Source of the DNA: Myxococcus sp. CA023
GTDB lineage: Bacteria; Myxococcota; Myxococcia; Myxococcales; Myxococcaceae
DNA: 64,000 nucleotides
NCBI RefSeq assembly: GCF_010998615.1
Contig: NZ_JAAEAH010000011.1
Coordinates: forward strand, 1-64,000
Reading direction: 5' to 3'
This document shows positions 1 through 7,203 of the stretch, one piece after another. The first letter of the stretch is position 1. Every line of letters begins with the position of its first letter. The notes beneath the pieces are model-generated. The model saw only the letters and a program-made list of their open reading frames with translations. It had not been told where the DNA came from and did no database searches. Both the position numbers and the translations under genes were made by a program.

Positions 1-795
1 ACCATCTCCCCCCAGCCCCGCCTGTCCGATTTCTTCCAGGGGATGGGGCTCCTCGCCCGGGCCTTCTCCCTCATCCTGCGCGACCGCCGGCTGTTCCTGC
101 TGTCCGCCCTCTGTGCCGCCGTCACCGCCGCCGCCCTCGTGGGGCTCGTCTGGCTGCTGTGGCGCTACGCCCCCGGTACCCTGGAATCCGTCTGGACCCG
201 CCCGGAGAGCTGGTACGGAAAGGCCGCCTGGACCACGGTGCTGGTGTTGTCCGGCCTGGTGCTCTGGGTCGTGGGCGCCAACGTGCTGCCACCCCTGCTG
301 TTGGCCCCGCTCCAGGATCCGCTGTCCGAGCTCACCGAGGAAGCCTGTGGCGGCGGCCCGGGCACCCCCTTCACCCTGTCGGGTTTCATCCGGGGGCTCG
401 TCACCGGCATCGCCCACACGCTCGCGCGGCTGTTCTTCCTCCTCGCAGGCCTGGCTGTGCTCCTGCCCCTCCACTTGATACCGGGGGTGGGCAGCGTGCT
501 GTGGACGGTCCTCGCCAGCCTCTACACGATGACGTGGATGGCGGGTGAGTACCTGGCCGCCCCCATGACGCGTCACATGTATCCCTTCGCCGAGGTGCGC
601 CGGATGCTGCGCGAGCGCCGGGCGCTCTGCCTGGGCCTGGGCGCGGGCATCTACGTGCTGCTCTGGGTCCCCATCCTCAACGCCTTCTTCCTCCCGGTGG
701 CCATCGTCGCCGGCACCCTGCTCTATGGCGGGCTGCGCGAGGCCCGACTGCTGGCGCCCCCTCCTGGGGAGTCCACTACCGCTGCGTTGAAATAA
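1..795 (+). CDS. EI24/CysZ-like integral membrane protein, 5' end outside window
   Basis: The reading frame is open from base 1, and the residues before the first ATG (position 43) fit the family's N-terminus (a DFFQG stretch followed by an amphipathic helix), so the gene probably starts upstream of the window. ATG 43 would give 250 residues. Four or more hydrophobic segments are visible, including the LFLLSALCAAVTAAALVGL region, a pair of helices in the middle and one near the C-terminus. The overall pattern, with a PLQDPLSELTEE-type loop after the second helix, resembles the EI24 (etoposide-induced 2.4)/CysZ superfamily. CysZ imports sulfate in gamma-proteobacteria, but no sulfur genes are nearby and the substrate is unknown. 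A small hairpin follows the stop codon. Confidence 0.75.
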   Translation, partial: TISPQPRLSDFFQGMGLLARAFSLILRDRRLFLLSALCAAVTAAALVGLVWLLWRYAPGTLESVWTRPESWYGKAAWTTVLVLSGLVLWVVGANVLPPLLLAPLQDPLSELTEEACGGGPGTPFTLSGFIRGLVTGIAHTLARLFFLLAGLAVLLPLHLIPGVGSVLWTVLASLYTMTWMAGEYLAAPMTRHMYPFAEVRRMLRERRALCLGLGAGIYVLLWVPILNAFFLPVAIVAGTLLYGGLREARLLAPPPGESTTAALK

Positions 796-804
796 ACGCC
801 CGAG

Positions 805-821
805 CCGGGTGTCCAACCCGG
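805..821 (+). terminator. Possible hairpin after the EI24-like gene
   Basis: Arms CCGGGT (805-810) and ACCCGG (816-821) enclose a 5-nt loop, 10 nt after the stop codon at 795. No T-run follows, so this is only a candidate terminator or mRNA 3'-end stabiliser. Confidence 0.3.
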
Positions 822-1009
822 GGAACCGGGAACGCAATGCCCGCCAGGGACGTTCTGCTCCACCAGCAGAGAGGCGATGCCTTGAAGCACCAGGAGCCCG
901 TGATTAGGCTTGCCCGGCCGCTTACAGTGTTCGCCTACTCGGTATAAACGGTCGAAATCTCAAGGCTTCTCGCCACACCCGGGGTGCCGGACAGCGCGCC
1001 CCAGCTTGG

Positions 1010-4000
1010 ATGAACCAAATGCCGCGTTTCCTCCGCCGAATCACAGCCGTTGCCGTGCTCCTCGGCGCCTGGGCCCTGGTGGGCAGTGACCGGGCTCCCT
1101 TGCCGCTGACCATGGGTGCAGCCGAGGCCGGGCAAGGCTCGTGGGACGGCAGTCTTCCTACCGTCAAAGGCGAGAAGGCCCCGCACGACCTCAACAGCCT
1201 GCGCGTCCTGACGAAGGTCATCCTCTACGTGAAGGAGAACTACGTCGACCCCAAGCGGGTGAAGCCGAAGGAGATGATGATCGCCTCGCTGGAGTACGTC
1301 GAGAAGAGCGTTCCCGACGTGCTCGTGGACGGCAACGCGGAGACGGGCAAGCTCAACGTCAACGTGAACGGCAAGCAGCGCGAGTTCGACATCGCCCACG
1401 TGGACTCGCTGTGGAAGATGTCCTTCGCGCTCAAGGACGTCTTCGACTTCCTGTCGAAGAACATGCGGCCCATCGAGGACACGCGCGACGTGGAGTACGC
1501 GGCCGTCAACGGCATGCTGTCCACGTTGGATCCGCACTCGGTGCTGCTGCGCCCGGAGCTGTACCGGGAGATGAAGCTGTCCACCAAGGGTGAGTTCGGC
1601 GGCCTGGGCTTCGTCATCCAGATGCGCGAGGGCAACCTCACCGTGGTCAAGGTGATCCCGAAGACGCCCGCGCACCGCTCCGGCATCCAGAAGGACGACC
1701 GCATCAAGAAGATTGGCGAGGAGTCCACCGTCAACATGGACCTCAACGAGGCCGTGTCGAAGCTGCGCGGCCCGGTGGACAGCCGCATCACCATCACCGT
1801 GGAGCGCGACGGCTGGGACAAGCCCCGCATCATGACGCTCTCGCGCGCCATGATTTCCATCGAGAGCGTGCAGCACAAGATGCTCTCCAACAACGTGGGC
1901 TACATCCGCCTGAAGAACTTCCAGGGCAACACCACCCGCGACCTCGAGGCGGCGCTGACGCAGCTGCGCAAGCAGGCGGACGCGAAGGGCGGCTTCAAGG
2001 GCCTGGTGCTCGACATGCGCGGCAACCCGGGCGGCCTCTTGGAGCAGGCCATCCAGGTATCCGACACGTTCCTGTCCAGCGGCACCATCGTCGCGACGGT
2101 GGGCCTGTCCGACAAGCTGCGCGAGGAGAAGCGCGCGCGCGCCACGGACGGAGAGGACAGCTACCCCATCGCCGTGCTGGTGAACGCTGGCAGCGCCTCC
2201 GCGTCCGAAATCGTCGCCGGCGCGCTGAAGAACCTCGACCGCGCGACCATCATCGGCCGTCAGACGTTCGGCAAGGGCAGCGTGCAGGTGCTGTACGACT
2301 TCCCGGATGACAGCGCGCTGAAGCTGACCATCGCCAAGTACCTGACCCCGGGCGACGTCTCCATCCAGGAGGTCGGTATCGTCCCGGACATCCAGCTGGT
2401 CCCCACCCGTGCCACCGATGAGCGCGTGGACGTGTTCGCGCCGCGCCGCTCCATGGGCGAGGCCGACCTGGACCAGCACTTCGGCAACCCGGACTCCAGC
2501 ACCGTCGCCAAGAAGCGCGAGGACGTGCTCAACCGCGAGAAGCCGCTGGAGAGCCTCAAGTACCTGAAGGTGGACGAGAAGCTGGCCCAGGCCACCGCCA
2601 AGAAGGAAGAGAGCAAGGCCCCGCCGAAGACGGCCGCCAACGCCAAGAAGCACGGGGACAAGGACCCGCTGCTGGACGTGGACGTGGCCGGCATGGGTGA
2701 GGACCTGGACGACCAGCTCGACGCCGAGGCCCAGGAGGAGATCAAGGAGGACTTCGAGGTCCAGTTCGCCCGCGACTTCGTGCTGCGCGCTCCGGCCACC
2801 ACGCGCAAGGAGCAGCTCAAGCAGGGCAAGGCGTTCATCGACCAGAAGCGCGCCGAGGAGGAGTCCCGCATCAACGCCGCCATCGCCGCGCTGGGCGTGG
2901 ACTGGAGCGCGGGTCCCACGCCGAAGAACGTGCAGATGGCCGTATCGCTGACGCCGGGCCCGGACGCGAAGATTCTCGCGGGCGAGGTGATGGAGATGGC
3001 GCTGACCGCGGAGAACCGTGGCACCGAGCCGCTCAAGCGCGTGCGCGCCTGGACGGAGAGCGACAACGCCTTCCTGGACCGCCGCGAGTTCCTCTTCGGT
3101 GCGCTGGCGCCGGGTGAGAAGAAGACGTGGAAGGTGAAGGTGCGCCTGCCCAAGGACCTCACCAGCCGCCGCGACGACGTGACGGTGCGCTTCTTCGATG
3201 ACCACGGCGCCCTGCCTGAGACGCGGGTGGCCGAGCTCAACTTCGTGGAGCTGCCCCGCCCCGCCTTCGCCTTCAACTGGCAGGTCATCGACGACTGCGC
3301 CACCTGCAACGGCGACGGCACCGTGCAGCGCGGGGAGACTGTCTCGGTGCTGCTCGACGTGACGAACGCGGGCACCGGCACGGCGCTCGACTCCTTCACG
3401 CAAATCAAGAATGGCGGCGACGCCAACATCTTCATCGAAAAGGGCCGCTTCAAACTGGGCGAGCTGAAGCCCGGTGAGACGAAGACGGCGCGCTTCCAGT
3501 TGGAGGTGAAGAAGGGCTTCAAGGGCAACACCTTCCCGCTGAAGCTGGCCATCATCGACGAGCCGCTTGAGGAGTTCGTGATGGAGAAGCTGGAGCTGCC
3601 CGTCACCGACGCCGCGGTCGCCACGATGGAGCCGAAGAAGGGCCTCGTCCGCGTGGGCGACAAGGTGGACCTGTATGGCGCCCCCGCGCAGGGCGCGCGC
3701 GCGGTGGCGAAGCTGAGCGGGACAACGGTGCTGCCCGCCGAGGCGGTCACCAAGGGCTACTACCGCGTGGAACTGGAGAAGGACCGCTTCGCCTTCGTGC
3801 GCAGCCAGGACGCGAAGGAACTGAAGACGGGCAAGGCCACCACGCCGAAGGCCACGCTGGTCACCAACCACCGCCCGCCCGACATCCGCCTGGACGTGGA
3901 TCCGGCCGCTGGCGGCATGGTGGCCAACGGGGACAAGTTCACGCTCTCCGGCGTGGTGACGGACCCCCACGGGTTGCTGGACGTCTACGTGCTGGTGAAC

Positions 4001-4228
4001 GACCAGAAGGTCTACTTCAAGGGCGTGGACCCCAAGGGCGCCGAGCCGAACACGCTGAAGTTCTCCACGGAGTTCGCGCTGAAGGAGGGCAACAACAACG
4101 TGCTGGTGGTGGCGCGCGAGGACAACGACTTCGCCAGCCGCCGCACGCTGGTCATCCGCCGCCGTCCGGCCGAGGTCGCCCAGAAAATGGCCTCGCCTGC
4201 CGGTAGCCCCGCCAACAAGCCGCAGTAG
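1010..4228 (+). CDS. S41 family C-terminal processing protease with PDZ domain and long C-terminal extension
   Basis: This 1072-residue exported serine protease belongs to the Ctp/tail-specific protease family, whose members are usually 400-680 residues. An N-terminal hydrophobic segment (about residues 9-26) looks like a signal peptide or anchor. A PDZ domain covers about residues 194-285. The S41 catalytic core follows, with SASASE (nucleophile about Ser397) and GKGSVQ (general base Lys422). A Lys/Glu-rich linker lies near residues 500-620, followed by Ig/CARDB-like beta domains, one starting with a CATCNGDG motif that fits calcium-binding or disulfide chemistry. Ctp proteases trim periplasmic proteins and regulate cell-wall hydrolases; the target here is unknown. 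A TATAAA at 943-948 may be a -10 element, but I see no convincing -35. The next gene is separated from it by a strong hairpin. Confidence 0.93.
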   Translation: MNQMPRFLRRITAVAVLLGAWALVGSDRAPLPLTMGAAEAGQGSWDGSLPTVKGEKAPHDLNSLRVLTKVILYVKENYVDPKRVKPKEMMIASLEYVEKSVPDVLVDGNAETGKLNVNVNGKQREFDIAHVDSLWKMSFALKDVFDFLSKNMRPIEDTRDVEYAAVNGMLSTLDPHSVLLRPELYREMKLSTKGEFGGLGFVIQMREGNLTVVKVIPKTPAHRSGIQKDDRIKKIGEESTVNMDLNEAVSKLRGPVDSRITITVERDGWDKPRIMTLSRAMISIESVQHKMLSNNVGYIRLKNFQGNTTRDLEAALTQLRKQADAKGGFKGLVLDMRGNPGGLLEQAIQVSDTFLSSGTIVATVGLSDKLREEKRARATDGEDSYPIAVLVNAGSASASEIVAGALKNLDRATIIGRQTFGKGSVQVLYDFPDDSALKLTIAKYLTPGDVSIQEVGIVPDIQLVPTRATDERVDVFAPRRSMGEADLDQHFGNPDSSTVAKKREDVLNREKPLESLKYLKVDEKLAQATAKKEESKAPPKTAANAKKHGDKDPLLDVDVAGMGEDLDDQLDAEAQEEIKEDFEVQFARDFVLRAPATTRKEQLKQGKAFIDQKRAEEESRINAAIAALGVDWSAGPTPKNVQMAVSLTPGPDAKILAGEVMEMALTAENRGTEPLKRVRAWTESDNAFLDRREFLFGALAPGEKKTWKVKVRLPKDLTSRRDDVTVRFFDDHGALPETRVAELNFVELPRPAFAFNWQVIDDCATCNGDGTVQRGETVSVLLDVTNAGTGTALDSFTQIKNGGDANIFIEKGRFKLGELKPGETKTARFQLEVKKGFKGNTFPLKLAIIDEPLEEFVMEKLELPVTDAAVATMEPKKGLVRVGDKVDLYGAPAQGARAVAKLSGTTVLPAEAVTKGYYRVELEKDRFAFVRSQDAKELKTGKATTPKATLVTNHRPPDIRLDVDPAAGGMVANGDKFTLSGVVTDPHGLLDVYVLVNDQKVYFKGVDPKGAEPNTLKFSTEFALKEGNNNVLVVAREDNDFASRRTLVIRRRPAEVAQKMASPAGSPANKPQ

Positions 4229-4262
4229 GCGCCCCGCGCCCACCTGGCGCGCCGCCTCCTTC

Positions 4263-4321
4263 CGGGCGGCCTTTCCAGCGGGACTCCTTGAGAGGAGACC
4301 GCGGGAGGGGCCGCCCGTTTT
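4263..4321 (+). terminator. Rho-independent-like terminator of the S41 protease gene
   Basis: A perfect 9-bp stem has CGGGCGGCC at 4263-4271 and GGCCGCCCG at 4309-4317, separated by 37 nt. It is followed at once by TTTTGTT. It lies 35 nt after the protease stop codon and before the next gene. Confidence 0.55.
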
Positions 4322-4407
4322 GTTGACGCTCCTCGCGAGCAGGCGTTACCGTCCGGCGCGGTGGGCGCCTTACCGGCCGGTCGCGCGCCCTGGAGGCGGT
4401 GACTCGA

Positions 4408-5304
4408 ATGCGGACGTTCAGTCGGTGGGTGGCCCTCGCGGCCTGGGCGTCAGGTGCGTCCGTTGTCGCGGCGCCCAATGACCTGCAGATCGCGCGGTTC
4501 GGCAACCCCACGGGTGACAACCCAGTGGCGTCCGCTGACGCGGATTTCCAGGCCTTCGCCCGCATCATGGGCGCGGCCATCACCTCCGTGAACCTGATGC
4601 CCCCGGAGACGACGGGCCACTCGGCCTGGGCCATCAACGCGGAGCTCTCCGTGGTGTCCCTGCCCGGCAGCGTGAACATCCCCACGCAGAACGAGCAGCC
4701 CTCCACGGTGCTCATCCCCTCCTTCCACGCGCGCAAGGGCCTGCCCTTCTCGCTGGAGCTGGGTGGGCGCGTCGGCTGGGTGGAGAAGAGCAGCCAGGTG
4801 GTGGCCACCGGCGAGCTGAAGTGGGCCGCCAACGAGGGCTTCACCTACCTGCCCGACTTTGGCGTGCGCGGACACGTGACGAAGCTGTTCGGCGCCCGGG
4901 ACCTGGGCCTCACCGTCATGGGCCTGGACTTCGGCGTGGGCAAGCAGTTCCCGCTGGGCGGCATGGTGACGCTGACGCCCTACGGCGGCCTGGACCTGGG
5001 CTTCGTCGGCGCGACGTCCAGCCGCATCGACTTCAACCCGGACCGCAGCTTCGATGACACGACGGGGGACGATTCGCGCGCGGCGCTGACGGATACCGCC
5101 GCGTACCGGAAGGTGTCCTTCGGCAGCAACATCAACCAGCGCGTCTACGGCGGCGTCCGCTTCATTGGCGGTGTGCTCCAGCTGGGCGCGGAGCTGTCGC
5201 TGACGCGCACGGGCAGCGTCTCCTACGAGGAGAACGGCAGCACCGTGGACCGGGGCCTGCCGGCCGTCTTCGCCTTCAACACCACGCTCGGCCTGGACTT
5301 CTGA
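4408..5304 (+). CDS. Exported beta-barrel-like protein of unknown function
   Basis: The product is about 298 residues and begins with a Sec-type signal peptide (MRTFSRWVALAAWASGASVV, cleavage likely after VAA). The remainder alternates polar and hydrophobic residues with repeated Gly/aromatic turns (for example TPYGGLDLGF) and ends in a C-terminal Phe (GLDF), as is usual for outer-membrane beta-barrels. I recognise no specific family. A GTG at 4399 is an in-frame alternative. I prefer ATG 4408 because GGAGG at 4392-4396 is only 2 nt from the GTG but 11 nt from the ATG. The gene converges on the glycerophosphodiesterase gene with a 3-nt gap. An outer-membrane location is inferred from pattern only. 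Confidence 0.75.
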   Translation: MRTFSRWVALAAWASGASVVAAPNDLQIARFGNPTGDNPVASADADFQAFARIMGAAITSVNLMPPETTGHSAWAINAELSVVSLPGSVNIPTQNEQPSTVLIPSFHARKGLPFSLELGGRVGWVEKSSQVVATGELKWAANEGFTYLPDFGVRGHVTKLFGARDLGLTVMGLDFGVGKQFPLGGMVTLTPYGGLDLGFVGATSSRIDFNPDRSFDDTTGDDSRAALTDTAAYRKVSFGSNINQRVYGGVRFIGGVLQLGAELSLTRTGSVSYEENGSTVDRGLPAVFAFNTTLGLDF

Positions 5305-5307
5305 GCG

Positions 5308-6033
5308 CTACGCGGCGGGGTGCAGGGCCTGACGGACCGCCCCCGGCCGGTTGGTGATGAGGTAGCTGACCCCCATCCGCTCCAGGACATGGGCGCGCTG
5401 GGGGTCGTCCACCGTCCACGCCGCCACGCTCATCCCGGCTGCGCGCCACGCGGCCACCCGCTCCGGGGTGCAGGCCTCGTGGAAGGGGTGGACCGAGTGT
5501 GACGACACGAGCGGGCTCACCCCGTAGGCCTGCAGGGCCCAGGACTTGTCCGGGTCGATGAGCAGCCCCCGGCGCAGTTCCGGTGCCGCGGCCGCCAGGC
5601 GGAAGAGACACAGCGGGTTGAAGCTGGAGATGACGACCCGGCCCGCCAGCCCGCGCCGGCGCACCAGCCGCGCCACCTGCTCCGCCAGGCCTCCGTCGTC
5701 GGCGCGCTCGCACTTGAGCTCGATGTTGACCAGGAACTGCGGCGGCAGGGCCTCCAGCACCTCTTCCAGCAGCGGGATTCGGGCGGGGGCGAAGCCCAGC
5801 GGCGAGCCGACGTCCGCCCGCTGGAGCTTCCACCACGGCGTGAGGCGAACCTCCCAAGGCAGCCGCGCGAGGCGCTCCAGGCGCTCATCGTGGCAGACGA
5901 CGACCTCGCCCGAGCCACAGAGCATCGCGTCCAGTTCCACACCATCCGCGCCTTGGCGGACCGCCTCGGCGAAGGCTTCCAGGGTGTTCTCGGGGGCATC
6001 GGCGCTGGCGCCACGGTGGGCAAGCAGGAGCAT
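5308..6033 (-). CDS. Glycerophosphodiester phosphodiesterase
   Basis: This 241-residue protein is a complete GDPD-family TIM barrel. It has the N-terminal AHRGASADAPENT motif (His-Arg and Glu-Asn), the ELDAML and CHDERLERL metal/catalytic motifs within the first 60 residues, and the conserved late segments NIELKCE, SSFNP and AWTVDD. GDPD enzymes hydrolyse deacylated phospholipids to glycerol-3-phosphate and an alcohol. No signal peptide is visible, so it is probably cytoplasmic. I start it at ATG 6033 (MLLLAHRG), preceded by GGAGGG. An upstream ATG at 6069 would add 12 residues that do not match the family. It is divergent from tatA, with about 110 nt between the two starts. Confidence 0.92.
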   Translation of the reverse strand: MLLLAHRGASADAPENTLEAFAEAVRQGADGVELDAMLCGSGEVVVCHDERLERLARLPWEVRLTPWWKLQRADVGSPLGFAPARIPLLEEVLEALPPQFLVNIELKCERADDGGLAEQVARLVRRRGLAGRVVISSFNPLCLFRLAAAAPELRRGLLIDPDKSWALQAYGVSPLVSSHSVHPFHEACTPERVAAWRAAGMSVAAWTVDDPQRAHVLERMGVSYLITNRPGAVRQALHPAA

Positions 6034-6144
6034 GCCCTCCAGTCTGCGCGGGTGGCCGCCGCCGTGCATCAGAAGTCCAACCGGGCGTGCGGCGGTGGAC
6101 GCATGGCTTGCCTCCCCCCGCCCTTTGCTGCACTGTGCTCCATC

Positions 6145-6372
6145 ATGCTGGGCCTCGGCCTCGGAGAAATCATCGTCCTCGGCTTCATCCTGCTGGTGGT
6201 CTTCTCGGCCGCCCGCATGGGTCAGCTCGGCAATGCCGTGGGCAAGTTCGTGTACTCGTTCCGCAAGGCGTCGCGCGGCGAGGACCTGGTGGATGCGAAG
6301 CCGCTGCCTCCGGGCCGCCGCAGCACCACGGACGCCGAGTTCACGGAGCCCGAGCAGCCGCGCCGCCGCTAG
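6145..6372 (+). CDS. tatA: Twin-arginine translocase subunit TatA/TatE
   Basis: This small 75-residue protein has the TatA plan: a very short periplasmic N-terminus (MLGLGLGE), one transmembrane helix (IIVLGFILLVVFSA), a hinge and amphipathic helix (ARMGQLGNAVGKFVYSFRKA), then a charged, disordered tail. TatA oligomers form the translocation element for folded proteins with RR signal peptides. The FGP hinge of classical TatA is replaced by FSAARM, a variation seen in this broad family. The frame is open further upstream, but ATG 6145 gives the family-typical N-terminus. No tatB or tatC is adjacent, so this is a stand-alone subunit gene. It converges on the gene ending at 6403. Confidence 0.85.
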   Translation: MLGLGLGEIIVLGFILLVVFSAARMGQLGNAVGKFVYSFRKASRGEDLVDAKPLPPGRRSTTDAEFTEPEQPRRR

Positions 6373-6402
6373 GCCTCTCCCCTCCCCAGGATGTGAAGCC
6401 CA

Positions 6403-7197
6403 TCAGTCGCGGCCGCGATGCCCGGGGATGAGTGATGCGGCCGCGAGCCCTGTTCCATTCCCTTCGGCGAGCAGCCGGGAGGCCTGCGCGCGCAGGGCGG
6501 GATGGAGGGCGGCGTTCGAGACGAGTTCCCTCAAGTCCGCCGTGTTGAGCAGCGGGACGATTTTCGCGCCCGTCTCCGGCGGCAGGTAGGGGTTGAAGAC
6601 GAGCGCGCGCCGGATGGCGTGGCGCACGGACCAGCGCGGTGACTTCCAGATTTCGATGAGTGGCTCGGGCCGGGCCGGGCGGCGCGCGGCGATGCGGACC
6701 ACCAACTCCTCGGTGAGCCGGGGGTTGATGAGCACGTTGCGCAGGACGGTGGGATTGCTGACGGTGGCCAGGCGGGACAAGGTGTCCGGGTCCCTCGTGA
6801 GGCGGGCCTGCTGCTTCAGGTGCCCGAGCGACTGGGAGAAGGCGTTGGCGTCCGCGCGGGCGGCGGCGTCCGGGTCCATCTCCAGCTTCGCGGGGCCCTG
6901 GGCGAACAGGTCCGCCACGGTGTCGAGCGACTGGACGTGCGCGAGCCGCCGCAGCGACTCCACATGGGGGATGTGTTCGGCCTCCTGCTCCAGCGCGGCC
7001 ATGAAGTCCGACAACGCGCAGGAGGCGGGCCCCCACCCCGCGCGCGAGAGGGCGATGAGGTGGCCCACCAGCTCGTTGGAGTCGAGCGGATCTCTCCAGG
7101 CGAGCTCACGCGCGGCGGCCTTGCGACGGACCTCCGCCCCACCGCTCAAGGCATGAATGAAGCGCGCGACGGTCCGGGCATCCTCCTGCGTGGGCAT
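6403..7197 (-). CDS. Helical (HEAT-like) repeat protein of unknown function
   Basis: The product is 264 residues, soluble and almost entirely alpha-helical by inspection. The C-terminal 150 residues contain degenerate helical repeats (LSRLATVSNPTVLRNVLINP, RWSVRHAIRRALVFNPYLPP, DLRELVSNAALHPALRAQA), each with an NP or HP turn, like HEAT or leucine-rich-repeat-variant solenoids. Such proteins usually act as scaffolds. It starts 6 nt after the stop of the zinc-ribbon gene on the same strand, so the two are almost certainly co-transcribed and may work together. I do not recognise a named family. Confidence 0.75.
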   Translation of the reverse strand: MPTQEDARTVARFIHALSGGAEVRRKAAARELAWRDPLDSNELVGHLIALSRAGWGPASCALSDFMAALEQEAEHIPHVESLRRLAHVQSLDTVADLFAQGPAKLEMDPDAAARADANAFSQSLGHLKQQARLTRDPDTLSRLATVSNPTVLRNVLINPRLTEELVVRIAARRPARPEPLIEIWKSPRWSVRHAIRRALVFNPYLPPETGAKIVPLLNTADLRELVSNAALHPALRAQASRLLAEGNGTGLAAASLIPGHRGRD

Positions 7198-7203
7198 GGT
7201 GGC

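Noticed and set aside
935-4243. A 1102-residue open frame antisense to the S41 protease gene
   Set aside because: It is rich in His/Val/Leu/Arg, with no domain, and runs opposite a gene with clear catalytic motifs. Long antisense frames are expected in DNA with strong GC bias at the third codon position.
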